Assembly: GCF_017591435.1 (NCBI RefSeq)
Contig: NC_059268.1
Span: forward strand, 3,209,974-3,273,973
Length of the DNA: 64,000 nt
Source of the DNA: Portunus trituberculatus
Taxonomy: Eukaryota; Arthropoda; Malacostraca; Decapoda; Portunidae
Direction of reading: 5' to 3'
A program made the position numbers and the translations under genes. Below the pieces are notes generated by a model, which saw only the letters and a program-made list of their open reading frames with translations, did not search any database and was not told the DNA's origin. Below, piece by piece: positions 11,312-21,811 of this stretch. Every line of letters begins with the position of its first letter. Positions within the stretch are counted from its first letter, which is position 1.

Positions 11312-12070
11312 CCTCCACTGATTGCTCACGCGGGCCAGCAACTATACAATAGCCTACTTGAAAGCTCTCTCCACCAACACATCAGGCATCCGACAAGAGG
11401 TAACAATATCCTTGATATTGCACTAACAAATTATGAAAATACTATCAAATATGTTGAAATTGGACCATAATACAACTCCAGCGATCATCGCACCTTAAAA
11501 TTCACCATAAATTTTGACAGAGGTAAAGTGAACGAAGGTAAAGAAAAAGTGCCAGACTATCGGCGTGCAAAATACACAAGACTTCGTATGCTGCTTGTAT
11601 CCATTTACTGGAATATACTGCTGGAAACACCAGATGTACAGTAAATAAGACATGGGAGGTGTTTGCTGAAAAGATAAATGATACAGCTGAGATGTGTATA
11701 CCACTAAGAAGCAGAAGAAAAATACTAAACACCAAACCGAAATGGTGGAATAATGAAATTAGAAGCTGTCTTCTAGCAAAGAAAGAAGCGTACAACATAT
11801 ATAAATGGACACAACTTATAATGATAAATTAGAACACGACAGATTGAAGCAAAAAATCTGTAGAAGCTCAGATCGCAAACTCCTGTAAAACGAACCCAAA
11901 GGAATTTCACAGTTATGTCAAATCCAAAAGAGTCTTAGCCTCAACAATTGGTCCACTGATAATAGAAAACGGAAAATAAATAGATAACGAAGTTGAAATG
12001 GCAAACGTCCTAAATAGATTCTTCTCAACAGTCTTCACGACTGAAGATGTCCAGAACAGCCAGGCCCATG
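11312..12070 (+). pseudogene. LINE ORF2 relic: end of endonuclease and EN-RT linker
   Basis: Frames in order read NSLLESSLHQHI, RGNNILDIALTN (endonuclease), a stop, then NSSDHRTLKF, which holds the SDH motif that ends APE-type endonucleases, and the linker words DYRRAKYTRL, KTWEVFAEKI, KPKWWNNEIR and VLNRFFSTVF. Several stops and shifts are present (for example near 11468, 11638 and 11830). The relic ends at 12070, where the next block of the duplication unit starts. The copy in unit 2 reaches further into the RT start. It is absent from the older third copy at 16190-16704, so it is an insertion. Confidence 0.7.
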
Positions 12071-12274
12071 TCCTTCTCCTCCTACTCCTCCTCCTCCTAT
12101 TTCTCCTCCTCCTACTCTTCTTCCTGCTTATCCTCCTCCTCCTTTTCCTTATTTTCTTCTAGCCATCCATCACCTGAGCAAGTCACTGGTGCGCGACCCT
12201 CCACCTGCGGCCTGAAGGTAAATATCCTCCTCCTGCAGGTGTGGGCGGCACGAGGGGCTCAGTGGGGAATCAGG

Positions 12275-12521
12275 TCAGGCGGGGCAGGCTGGAGCACTAT
12301 GGGGCAGGGCGAGGTGAGGCGGGACAATAAGGCGCGGGTTTGCTGGGAGGTAGAGTTGGAAGGCGCGGTTCCACCGAGGCGACATGTGATCTGAAAGCAA
12401 AGTTTGGATGGTCATAGGCTGCAGGGTGAAATTTTCTGGGCCGGTGATCCTGAGGGAGCGGGGTTCATTGGACAAGGTGTGAAGGTAAAGGGCGACAGAG
12501 TCCGGGTGGCTCCAGGGCACT
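12275..12521 (-). other. possible host exon (unidentified)
   Basis: A minus-strand frame of about 82 codons begins after a strong acceptor-like tract (tttgcctttttag, ending at 12522). Its codons are rich in C or G at the third position, unlike the T/C-simple DNA around it. Visible words are VPWSHPDSVALYLHTLSN, RSLRITGPENFTLQ and HMSPRWNRAFQL. It ends in a stop at 12275. I see no clear donor inside, so it may be a terminal exon or a chance frame. I do not recognise the product. The identical frame is kept in unit 2, but the duplication is too recent for that to prove selection. Confidence 0.3.
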
Positions 12522-12889
12522 CTAAAAAGGCAAACGTATGGAACGATAGCGTAAAGGAACGGAAAGACAAGAAATAAACTTGAATCTGTGTGCATCTCTT
12601 AAAGGGAAAGAAAAGAAAAACTGTCTAAATGACTGGAAGAATGTATCTTGTGGGAGAAAGTTGCAGGTGAGCTAAGATTTCGTGTCTGTGCTTGTGTGTT
12701 TGTGGAAAGTAAAAATGATCAGCAAATAGTGGGTGCCGCAGATTACTTGATATATCACACGATTTTACTTGGGAAAAATGTAATGGAAAAAAAAAACTAA
12801 GACGCCGAGAATATATGGGTGGTGTGAGGTAAAGATATGAGGGTTTCTGAAAGCGTTTGCGGCTGGTTGTAACTGACCATTGGGAGGTA

Positions 12890-13440
12890 AGCGTCATGAG
12901 GCAGGCAGGAGGCAGCAGGCAGAGTGAATATTATGAGGCTGGTTGAATATACTGGAGGATAAACAGGAAGGGATTTATGAGGCTGGCAGGAGGTGATCTA
13001 GAGGGAGGGAGAGCGTTATGAGGCTGGCAGGAGGTGGTCTAGAGCAAGGGTTCCCAACCGGTGGGTCGCGACCCCATGAGGGGTTGCGAAGCCTTGGCAG
13101 GGGAGTCGCGCAGCCTTGTCAGAAGTAGCTTGGGATAATATTAATTTTATCTCATCAATTACATTTTTATGTTCTTACATTTTTTTTTTTTTCGTTTCGG
13201 TGCAAAACAAGAGGTGTGTTATTTTAGTTTAATGTCATTAGGTGATATTATAGGTGTATGTATAAGTGAATGTACTATACTGCTGATAGTAAGCCCTAAG
13301 CAGGGGGTCACATGGGTTTCAAACTTTTAGGTAAGGGGTCGCGAGTGCCGATAGGTTGGGAACCACTGGTCTAGGGGGAGGGAGAGCGTTATGAGGCTGG
13401 CAGGAGGTGGTCTAGGGGTAGGGGAAGAGTCTGTTACCGG
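12890..13440. repeat. 41-bp minisatellite interrupted by a MITE
   Basis: Units start ttatgaggctggcaggagg and include agagggagggagagcg. Clear units lie around 12976-13037 and 13369-13440, with degenerate ones from 12890. The MITE at 13045-13368 splits one unit. Confidence 0.85.
13045..13368. mobile_element. hAT-type MITE, 324 bp
   Basis: It starts caagggttcccaacc and ends ggttgggaaccactg, imperfect terminal inverted repeats of the common hAT form. Flanks gtctagag (13037-13044) and gtctaggg (13369-13376) make an 8-bp target duplication with one mismatch, although the site lies in a tandem repeat with similar words. It has no ORF. A second copy is in unit 2. Confidence 0.85.
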
Positions 13441-14453
13441 CGTCTACGTCCCGAGGATACATATACTTGCGTCGGTTTATTTGCCGGTGACGCCCCCTTG
13501 CCAGAGTGCAGGTGCGCCAGCCGCGGCGGGTAAATAACTAGAGGGAGAGGCGCGGTGCGGTGGTGGATGCACCTCAAGTTAGCTTACTTCGTCTTTTGTC
13601 TTCTCCAAATACATCAAGCGAAATGATCTCCCTCCACATTCTCCTTCCCTTCTCATCCTCTTCTTTCTTCGCCCTGTTTTACTTTCACCTCCTCTTTCTC
13701 TTCTTTTACCTCTTTGATGTTTTACCCCCTCCTCCTCTTTCTCCTTCCTCTTTTCCTCCTCTTCCTCCTACTCCTCCTCCTCCTCCTCCTCCTCCTCCTC
13801 CTCTTCCTCCTCTTTCCTTCTTATTTTCGTTTCTTTTGTCTTCCACTTTCTCTTCTATTTTTCTGTTTCATTTCTCTCTTCTTAATGTTTTCCTTCTTGT
13901 ACCTTTGTACTTGTAGTCTTTGTAATTGACATTTTCTTGCCCTCCTCTTCTTTGTCCTCTTCTACCCTCTCCTCCTCTTCCTCTTTCCCTCCTAATCCCC
14001 GTTTTATCACTTCTCTCTTACCTCTCCTCTTTCTATACTGCTTTTTTCCTATGTCTTTATTTCTTCTCCCTTATGTCATTTTTCGTTTCCCTTTCTTACT
14101 TTTGCCAAGCCTGTAGTTATCATTTTCTCTCCCTCTTCCTCCTTCAACTTTGTGTCCCTCTTCCTCTTTCATCTTTTTGACTCATAAAATCAGTGAGCTT
14201 AAAATGTTTTCCAGATTTTTTATTGATTTTTTCCCTCAATTTTTCATGGTATTGTACGATAAGTTCTGTCTTGTATTTTCTTCCTGCGTGTTGATTTATC
14301 CTCGAGTCTCCTCTGCCCTTTTGTTTTCTCCATATATTTATTTTATTCTCATGATTATTTTTTGCCCCAGTGTTTTTTTATATGTTGAGATTAAATATAT
14401 GTAGTAATGTAAGTAAGTATATACGTCGTGACTTTTGTCTGCGTGTTATTTAA

Positions 14454-14465
14454 AGTGTGTGTGTC

Positions 14466-14528
<63 letters not shown>

Positions 14529-14701
14529 TATTAACTTTAGGTCTGACGTGCAGCACTTCATCTTTCCCCATCTCATTCCTTCCTTTCCCTCCTCCAACTC
14601 CCCCTCCTCCTCCTCCTCCTCCTCCTCTTCTTCCTTTATTTGTGCCACCACTTACTCGGTTTTCCTCCCTACTCTCCTTTTCTCTTTCTTTATACTCCTA
14701 T

Positions 14702-14771
<70 letters not shown>
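14454..14771. repeat. (GT)n, (CTC)n and (CT)n tracts of unit 2
   Basis: GT at 14454-14527, a short (CCT) run near 14600 and CT at 14704-14771, at the same places as in unit 1. Confidence 0.95.
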
Positions 14772-14773
<2 letters not shown>

Positions 14774-14898
14774 CTGCGCCTCACGCAGTAGTTTGTTGTC
14801 CCTAATAATTCATTCCGCAGCCTTTGTCGGCCTCATTCCTCTTATCCTGCCCATTTTGGTGTATCCCTTCTCAGCCTTATCTACTCTACGCATTACCT

Positions 14899-15765
14899 CC
14901 TCCACTGATTGCTCACGCGGGCCAGCAACTATACAATAGCCTACTTGAAAGCTCTCTCCACCAACACATCAGGCATCCGACAAGAGGTAACAATATCCTT
15001 GATATTGTAATAACAAATTATGAAAATACTATCAAATATGTTGAAATTGGACCATAATACAACTCCAGCGATCATAGCACTTTAAAATTCACCATAAATT
15101 TTGACAAAGGTAAAGTGAACGAAAGTAAAGAAAAAGTGCCAGACTATCGGCGTGCAAAATACACAAGACTTCGTATGCGGCTTGTATCCATTTACTGGAA
15201 TATACTGCTGGAAACACCAGATGTACAGTAAATAAGACATGGGAGGTGTTTGCTGAAAAGATAAATGATACAGCTGAGATGTGTATACCACTAAGAAGCA
15301 GAAGAAAAATACTAAACACCAAACCGAAATGGTGGAATAATGAAATTAGAAGCTGTCTTCTAGCAAAGAAAGAAGCGTACAACATATATAAATGGACACA
15401 ACTTATAATGATAAATTAGAACACGACAGATTGAAGCAAAAAATCTGTAGAAGCTCAGATCGCAAACTCCTGTAAAACGAACCCAAAGGAATTTCACAGT
15501 TATGTAAAATCCAAAAGAGTCTTAGCCTCAACAATTGGTCCACCGATAACAGAAAACGGAAAATAAATAGATAACGAAGTTGAAATGGCAAACGTCCTAA
15601 ATAGATTCTTCTCAACAGTCTTCACGACTGAAGATGTCCAGAACAGCCTGCCCATGCCAGCACCTCAGGCACAAGATAGAACACTGCCAGACTTCATGAT
15701 TACAGAAAATGAAATCTTCACAGTCATGAGCAGCATGAATGTAAACAAAACACCTGGACCAAGTA
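14899..15765 (+). pseudogene. LINE ORF2 relic, unit 2 copy, reaching the RT start
   Basis: It parallels 11312-12070 and then continues with FMITENEIFTVMSSMNV and NKTPGP, the first conserved block of LINE RTs. Homology is lost at about 15765. It has the same stops as the unit 1 copy plus small differences (for example gatattgtaa for gatattgcac), so it was already dead before duplication. Confidence 0.7.
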
Positions 15766-16189
15766 AAGGTCATTCTTATATACGGGTAGCTGGTTGAAAT
15801 GGGTAATTATTGTTATTTGTCGGCGCCGTATCGAACATCTTATGTCTAGATATTATTTTTGTTAATTAAAGATAGAAAAAACCTTTGAGTATTTATAGCC
15901 AGTAGCTAGAAAATTTATGCAACGTCGTGCAACAGCTCGGACCACGACACACTACAACACAGAAATGCAGGGAAAACGCGTATATACACACTATATATTT
16001 GTTTAAAGAACTGAACTATGTAAAAAAAAATATATATATATTTTGGTGGTGTATAGTATTTTATGCACCGAAACTCAAAAACAATAAAAAAAAATGTATA
16101 TACACTATGCTTGTTAAAATTTCTTATTTATATGTTTTAATGGTGTTTTCTAAAGGAAACACCATTAAAACACATTTTTTGTTTCAGTG
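15766..16189. other. unique AT-rich stretch with a hairpin
   Basis: No gene is seen. A perfect 16-bp inverted repeat with an 8-nt loop lies at 16133-16148 and 16157-16172 (arms of the form gttttaatggtgttt). It may be the end of a small foldback element. Confidence 0.5.
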
Positions 16190-16271
16190 TTATTTTTTAT
16201 ATGTTGAGATTAGATATACGTAGTAATGTAACTAATTACGAGTCTTTTGTCTGCGTGTTATCTAAAGAGAG

Positions 16272-16334
<63 letters not shown>

Positions 16335-16504
16335 ATATTAACTTGAGGTCTGACGTGCAGCACTTTAACCTCCCTATCTTATTCCTCCCTTTCCCTCCTC
16401 CTCCTCTTCCTCCTCCTCCTCCTCCTTCTCTTCTTCCTTTATATGTGCCACCACTTACTGTGTTTTCCTCCACACTCTCTTTTTCTCTTTCTCTATGCTC
16501 CTAT

Positions 16505-16554
<50 letters not shown>

Positions 16555-16704
16555 GCGCCTCACGCCGTTCCGTTATCTAGCCTTGCCATCAACAGTAGTT
16601 TGTTCTCCCTAATACTTTATTCCGCAATTTTTGTCGGCCTCACTCCTCTTATCCTGCTCATTTTGGTGTATCCCTTCTCAGCCTTATCTACTCTACGCAT
16701 TACC
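16190..16704 (+). repeat. older third copy of the duplication unit's middle
   Basis: It aligns to 10790-11311 and 14385-14898: tatgttgagatta, gtctgacgtgcagcactt, gtgccaccacttac and ttggtgtatcccttctcagc. It is clearly more diverged, and it runs from cattacctcc straight into the second block with no LINE between. It therefore shows the state before the LINE relic entered. Confidence 0.85.
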
Positions 16705-16908
16705 TCCTTCTCCTCCTACTCCTCCTCCTCCTATTTCTCCTCCTCCTACTCTTCTTCCTGCTTATCCTCCTCCTCCTTTTCCTTATTTTCTTCTAGCCAT
16801 CCATCACCTGAGCAAGTCACTGGTGCGCGACCCTCCACCTGCGGCCTGAAGGTAAATATCCTCCTCCTGCAGGTGTGGGCGGCACGAGGGGCTCAGTGGG
16901 GAATCAGG

Positions 16909-17155
16909 TCAGGCGGGGCAGGCTGGAGCACTATGGGGCAGGGCGAGGTGAGGCGGGACAATAAGGCGCGGGTTTGCTGGGAGGTAGAGTTGGAAGGCGC
17001 GGTTCCACCGAGGCGACATGTGATCTGAAAGCAAAGTTTGGATGGTCATAGGCTGCAGGGTGAAATTTTCTGGGCCGGTGATCCTGAGGGAGCGGGGTTC
17101 ATTGGACAAGGTGTGAAGGTAAAGGGCGACAGAGTCCGGGTGGCTCCAGGGCACT
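16909..17155 (-). other. possible host exon, unit 2 copy
   Basis: Same frame and same acceptor-like tract as 12275-12521, with no base change that I could find. See that entry. Confidence 0.3.
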
Positions 17156-17678
17156 CTAAAAAGGCAAACGTATGGAACGATAGCGTAAAGGAACGGAAAG
17201 ACAAGAAATAAACTTGAATCTGTGTGCATCTCTTAAAGGGAAAGAAAAGAAAAATGTCTAAATGACTGGAAGAATGTATCTTGTGGGAGAAAGTTGCAGG
17301 TGAGCTAAGATTTCGTGTCTGTGCTTGTGTGTTTGTGGAAAGTAAAAATGATCAGCAAATAGTGGGTGCCGCAGATTACTTGATATATCACACGATTTTA
17401 CTTGGGAAAAATGTAATGGAAAAAAAAAAACTAAGACGCCGAGAATATATGGGTGGTGTGAGGTAAAGATATGAGGGTTTCTGAAAGCGTTTGCGGCTGG
17501 TTGTAACTGACCATTGGGAGGTAAGCGTCATGAGGCAGGCAGGAGGCAGCAGGCAGAGTGAATATTATGAGGCTGGTTGAATATACTGGAGGATAAACAG
17601 GAAGGGATTTATGAGGCTGGCAGGAGGTGATCTAGAGGGAGGGAGAGCGTTATGAGGCTGGCAGGAGGTGGTCTAGAG

Positions 17679-18002
17679 CAAGGGTTCCCAACCGGTGGGT
17701 CGCGACCCCATGAGGGGTTGCGAAGCCTTGGCAGGGGAGTCGCGCAGCCTTGTCAGAAGTAGCTTGGGATAATATTAATTTTATCTCATCAATTACATTT
17801 TTATGTTCTTACATTTTTTTTTTTTTCGTTTCGGTGCAAAACAAGAGGTGTGTTATTTTAGTTTAATGTCATTAGGTGATATTATAGGTGTATGTATAAG
17901 TGAATGTACTATACTGCTGATAGTAAGCCCTAAGCAGGGGGTCACATGGGTTTCAAACTTTTAGGTAAGGGGTCGCGAGTGCCGATAGGTTGGGAACCAC
18001 TG
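17679..18002. mobile_element. hAT-type MITE, unit 2 copy
   Basis: Same 324 bp and same flanking octamers as 13045-13368, so it was duplicated with the unit rather than inserted separately. Confidence 0.85.
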
Positions 18003-18218
18003 GTCTAGGGGGAGGGAGAGCGTTATGAGGCTGGCAGGAGGTGGTCTAGGGGTAGGGGAAGAGTCTGTTACCGGCGTCTACGTCCCGAGGATACATATAC
18101 TTGCGTCGGTTTATTTGCCGGTGACGCCCCCTTGCCAGAGTGCAGGTGCGCCAGCCGCGGCGGGTAAATAACTAGAGGGAGAGGCGCGGTGCGGTGGTGG
18201 ATGCACCTCAAGTTAGCT

Positions 18219-18744
18219 GGCGCCGAGTCTTTACAAAAACAACTTGTGTTAAAACACGCTTAACAAAGCCAGGCGGTTCCTTCACCTGCGATATATAATG
18301 GCAGTAAATTGTCCCACCCACCACCATCCACATTCTGCCTTCCTTACCCCTCCCCTGCCCCTCCCCTCCCCCTCTCCGCCCTCATGCAGTCCTATACTCT
18401 CTCCACTTACCTCCCCATCCCTTTCAGTCTTCCTCCGCCCTCCTCCTATCGCCAGACTATCCCTACAGCCTCCTCCGCCTCCTCCTCCAGTAGCCTCCTC
18501 TTCCCTGTACATTCGCTTCCCCGTCAAAATATAATCCATTAGACATTTCCACTGGAAGTTAAGGTGGAGGGAAGCGGAACACTTAGCGGGGGTGATGGGG
18601 TGATGGGGCCGCACTGTTGCTCTTACCACGTGATAAGTGAGAGCTCCACAACGACCTGTGTTGAGCTTAATGACTTTTCTTTATATTTTCTGACATGGTT
18701 TACAAATTGTCATGTTGGCTCTATGGATTAAGATTGTGCAGCGC
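18219..18744. other. unique segment, C-rich then AT-rich
   Basis: 18300-18540 is pyrimidine-rich with Pro/Ser/Leu frames on one strand and Gly-rich frames on the other. They look like composition effects, and I do not support a gene here. Confidence 0.4.
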
Positions 18745-19270
18745 ATTTTTTATATCTCTTATTGACTTAACCTTCATTACCAGCTCTTATCATGAAGAGT
18801 AAACGAAATCGTTAAGCTTTTCTTCCGGTTTTGTTGGATATTGATATTGTTTCTCTGCATTAAGATAGAGCATAGTGGTAGATGTTTTTCTTTTCCTTCT
18901 TTGAAAGATTTGTTTGGTAAAATAACAAGAAACAAGAGAGAGACATAAGCATATATAGGATAATATTTAACAGATTAATGTAGAAATATTTCCCCTTTCT
19001 TTCTCTTTTATCCATTAGTGACTTTTCAATCATTACTGCCAGTTTATGTCAAGAAGAGTAAACGAAATCATGAAACCTTTCCTGCTGTTTTGTTAAGTGT
19101 TTACGAATAATGACACCTCTATGCAAGGTTCAGATGCATTTTTCTCTTATCCATTAGTGACTTTTACACTCACGCAGTTTTCATTATGAGTAAACGAAAT
19201 CATTAAGCCTCTCCCGCGGTTTCAAGTCGCGAAAAGTAACCCTGCCACGCAGAGTCCAAGTGAAGATTCT
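18745..19270 (+). repeat. degenerate tandem repeat of about 130 bp
   Basis: The word gtaaacgaaatc occurs at 18799, 19058 and 19190, each time preceded by a ttatccattagtgactt-like block and followed by a cttttcc..c.gttt block. Spacings of 259 and 132 fit a period near 130 bp with one decayed unit. Confidence 0.65.
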
Positions 19271-19656
19271 CTTAAGGGTTGGCCGCAGCGCTGGGGCTTG
19301 TCCTGGCTGAAAATAATGCCCGGTATGTTGGTTGCAGCTCGGCGGGACGTCATGAATTCCCGACGTCGGAAAGTGCTGAAACGCTGCCAGATTCGCCAGA
19401 TAACTTAATTTAGCACATTCAACTCGGTATGCTGGAAAAAAAAATTTTACGTCATATATGTGCTATCAAACTAAGTAATAAATTATTAGGAACATCTCTA
19501 ATCAGCTTCACCAAGCACAGAGAACGTAATATGGCAAAACGAGCCAAAAATGCTTGGTTCATGGTCTCAGTTTTGGGACACTTCATCACCTTGAGTGAAT
19601 TACATTATTTTCAGTAAGCAACCACATTTCATTGGTTCAAGTTAATTAACTAGCAA

Positions 19657-20034
19657 TCAAATCCAGAAAATGTGACGAATATAAAATAAACACGATGTTT
19701 TGATGCAAAATCTTTGTATGACTTCAGTGAAAGATTGTCCGTTCCGTATGTAAACAACATCAAGCAGGTTTCTACCTGCTCCCCACCGGTTATAGGCGAA
19801 CAGTTCAGGGTCTGGATGCGATGCTGACGGTCCTTTGCACCAATCTATGAAGTGCTTTGAGCAGATAGCATGCTCCTTGGTAGCTCTCCACGTCGGGCCT
19901 CGTTTACATCGTGTCTCCCATAATCTTCGAGCCGCGTCTTTCTTCCTGGGAAACACTGTCCATCCTTTCACGCCTTGGTTTTTCTTTTTTGATATAGAAT
20001 TGCAGTCAGCTACAGCACATGTATAAACCGGCAT
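19657..20034 (-). CDS. THAP-domain protein of a TIR element
   Basis: 125 codons. The THAP zinc-binding pattern is visible: C6 and C11 (TCAVADC), then FPRKKD with the conserved Phe-Pro near residue 28, Trp39, and C58-x2-H61 in HAICSKHF. THAP domains are about 80-90 residues and bind DNA sequence-specifically in the nucleus. The C-terminal AVPTIF box is not seen. After about residue 85 the sequence turns unrelated, and a donor-like caggtagaa lies there, so this may be exon 1 of a longer spliced product. The inverted copy keeps the frame with only a few changes (D10E, one Val lost, a few others). It starts about 30 bp from the nested MITE. It may encode a stand-alone DNA-binding protein that could act as a repressor; that is inference. 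Confidence 0.7.
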   Translation of the reverse strand: MPVYTCAVADCNSISKKKNQGVKGWTVFPRKKDAARRLWETRCKRGPTWRATKEHAICSKHFIDWCKGPSASHPDPELFAYNRWGAGRNLLDVVYIRNGQSFTEVIQRFCIKTSCLFYIRHIFWI

Positions 20035-20063
20035 TCTGTTCCAGCTCTAAGAACACTCCACAC

Positions 20064-20526
20064 TAGGGTGACCAGATTTCTGAGACAAATTCCGGGGACA
20101 TTTTCAGTTCAGGGAGGTAAAAACATGTAGTGTTTTTGCACTGGAAAAACTAAAACGGGGACACTATTCGTACCATTTCTAAACCAGCAATCAAAAGTTT
20201 CTCTCGCCTTATTTACCCAAGTTGCAAAGAAGAAAAAATCTGTACCTGATGAAATATCTGAGATCATGAACACCCATTAGCTATTAAAATGTGTCCGCTA
20301 TTACCTTCACCGTCTTCACGGAAACTATATAAAAAAAAAATAAGGCCTTCTTATTCTTGACATTCTAAAAGAGTAATTATAAAAGGACATAATTATCATA
20401 ATCAAAAGTAGTTTTTTTTTTTTTTTTTTTTTTTTTAACGCATCAAGTGATCTTTCAGTTACAGAAAACCGGGGACAGCAGTAGCCGGGGACAGGTCACT
20501 GAAATCGGGGACGTCTGGTCACCCTA
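20064..20526. mobile_element. hAT-type MITE nested in THAP element
   Basis: Terminal inverted repeats tagggtgaccaga and tctggtcacccta, with a perfect 8-bp target duplication ctccacac at 20056-20063 and 20527-20534. It has no ORF and contains a T-run at 20411-20436. The same insertion is in the second THAP element copy, so it predates their separation. Confidence 0.92.
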
Positions 20527-20624
20527 CTCCACACGAGCTTCCAAACAACCGCGGGCCGCGGGGTTGTTTTGGTGTTTTGAGAGGACTCGGTGTTTCCGAG
20601 TTCAGTTAGTCTTTTCGGTTTGAT

Positions 20625-20825
20625 ATGCCTTCGGGCGCAAAAATGTTGCTCTACCAAGATTATTACAGAATGTATTCCTTTGTAATATTTAGAGGAGAAA
20701 CAGTGCTCTCTGTTGAACTATATGAAAAAATGTTTCACACCAAATATGTAGTTGAGACTAGTAAAAAATGCGAGAGCATTGAAACCGCGACTGTGAGTAT
20801 TAAGATTATAATAACAGTTTTGTAG
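20625..20825 (+). CDS. divergent small ORF of the THAP element (unidentified)
   Basis: 66 codons starting MPSGAKMLLYQDYYRMY. It diverges from the THAP ORF; the nested MITE accounts for most of the 590 bp between the two starts, so they were originally about 130 bp apart. Codon 57 is followed by a donor-like ctgtgagtat, so the last nine codons may be intron read-through and the true product a spliced protein. The inverted copy (48928-49110) keeps the first 57 codons with only a few substitutions, but a 4-nt deletion removes the donor. I do not recognise a domain. Confidence 0.45.
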   Translation: MPSGAKMLLYQDYYRMYSFVIFRGETVLSVELYEKMFHTKYVVETSKKCESIETATVSIKIIITVL

Positions 20826-21117
20826 AGTGTGTATTATCATATCATATGGATAATGTTAGGATAAACACTTGGAATTAATGGTTTGCAGTATAAAGACTCA
20901 ATACCTCAAGATTTATTATGATATGAATTTTAGAATGTGTGTCTCTTGCGAGCTGGCTGGCTGTATACCGAGCCGTGTATTAAAACAGCCAGCGATCAAT
21001 GGCAACCCAGCAATATCCGACGTCGGGAATTGCACCTGTTTTTCCTGGTCAACACAGGAAGGAAAGTGGAACGTGCTTGTTTCTGCTCTAAACATAAACA
21101 TATCATTTAAGAGGGTT

Positions 21118-21498
<381 letters not shown>

Positions 21499-21522
21499 AT
21501 AATAATAATAATAATAATAATA

Positions 21523-21749
21523 TTTCTGGTGGTAGCGGCCGCTAGCTGACTTACGGTCACTGGCATAGCTATTAGATGTCATGTGTTCCCGTTTTCATAC
21601 TAAGTCATGGATCATGTAGTGAGCTGTAAGGATCTATACACACTTGATGGTGCTAGTTTTAGGGAGTAAGGGATTAATATGATGATTTAACGAGGAGAAA
21701 ACATGTATTAACCAAGGCTATAGATATGTATTTCTTTTTTTCCTGCTAT

Positions 21750-21811
<62 letters not shown>

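Larger units (their letters stand above)
9996..13581 (+). repeat. tandem segmental duplication, unit 1
   Basis: The segment from gcttacttcgtc onward recurs from 13582. Its first 2.06 kb (9996-12060) aligns to 13582-15648 with scattered single-base and repeat-length differences. Its last 1.5 kb (12071-13581) aligns to 16705-18215 with only homopolymer-length differences that I could see. Unit 1 lacks the equivalent of about 15655-16704. Contents: T/C-rich DNA, (GT)n, (CT)n, a LINE relic, a possible exon, a minisatellite and a MITE. Confidence 0.93.
13582..18218 (+). repeat. tandem segmental duplication, unit 2
   Basis: It begins directly where unit 1 ends and ends at gttagct (18218), the same word as the unit 1 end. 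It is about 1.05 kb longer because it keeps 15655-16704: more LINE, a unique 430-bp stretch and an older diverged copy of the unit's middle. It could be a real duplication or two haplotypes joined by the assembler. Confidence 0.93.
19355..21031. mobile_element. THAP-encoding TIR element, copy 1 (1.68 kb)
   Basis: Ends are aattcccgacgtcgga (19355-19370) and its reverse complement (21016-21031), a 16-bp terminal inverted repeat that itself contains the palindrome ccgacgtcgg. Inside are a minus-strand THAP ORF, a nested MITE with its own target duplication and a plus-strand ORF diverging from the THAP ORF. A second copy in opposite orientation lies at 48708-50336. I find no convincing target duplication at either copy. 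THAP domains are the DNA-binding part of P-element-type transposases, so a P-like origin is plausible, but no catalytic domain is present. Confidence 0.75.

Noticed and set aside
10865..11352. Cys-Val-rich secreted peptide
   Set aside because: A (GT)n frame followed by (CT)n; the same happens at 4574, 9037, 9260 and 14428.
18282..18629. 115-codon minus-strand frame with Gly-rich centre
   Set aside because: Explained by the pyrimidine-rich strand; no domain, and an equally long frame lies on the other strand.
19355..21031. 8-bp target duplication for the THAP element
   Set aside because: Flanks (gacgtcatg on the left, gcacctgt on the right) do not match at copy 1, nor do those of copy 2; borders may be slightly off or the duplications have decayed.
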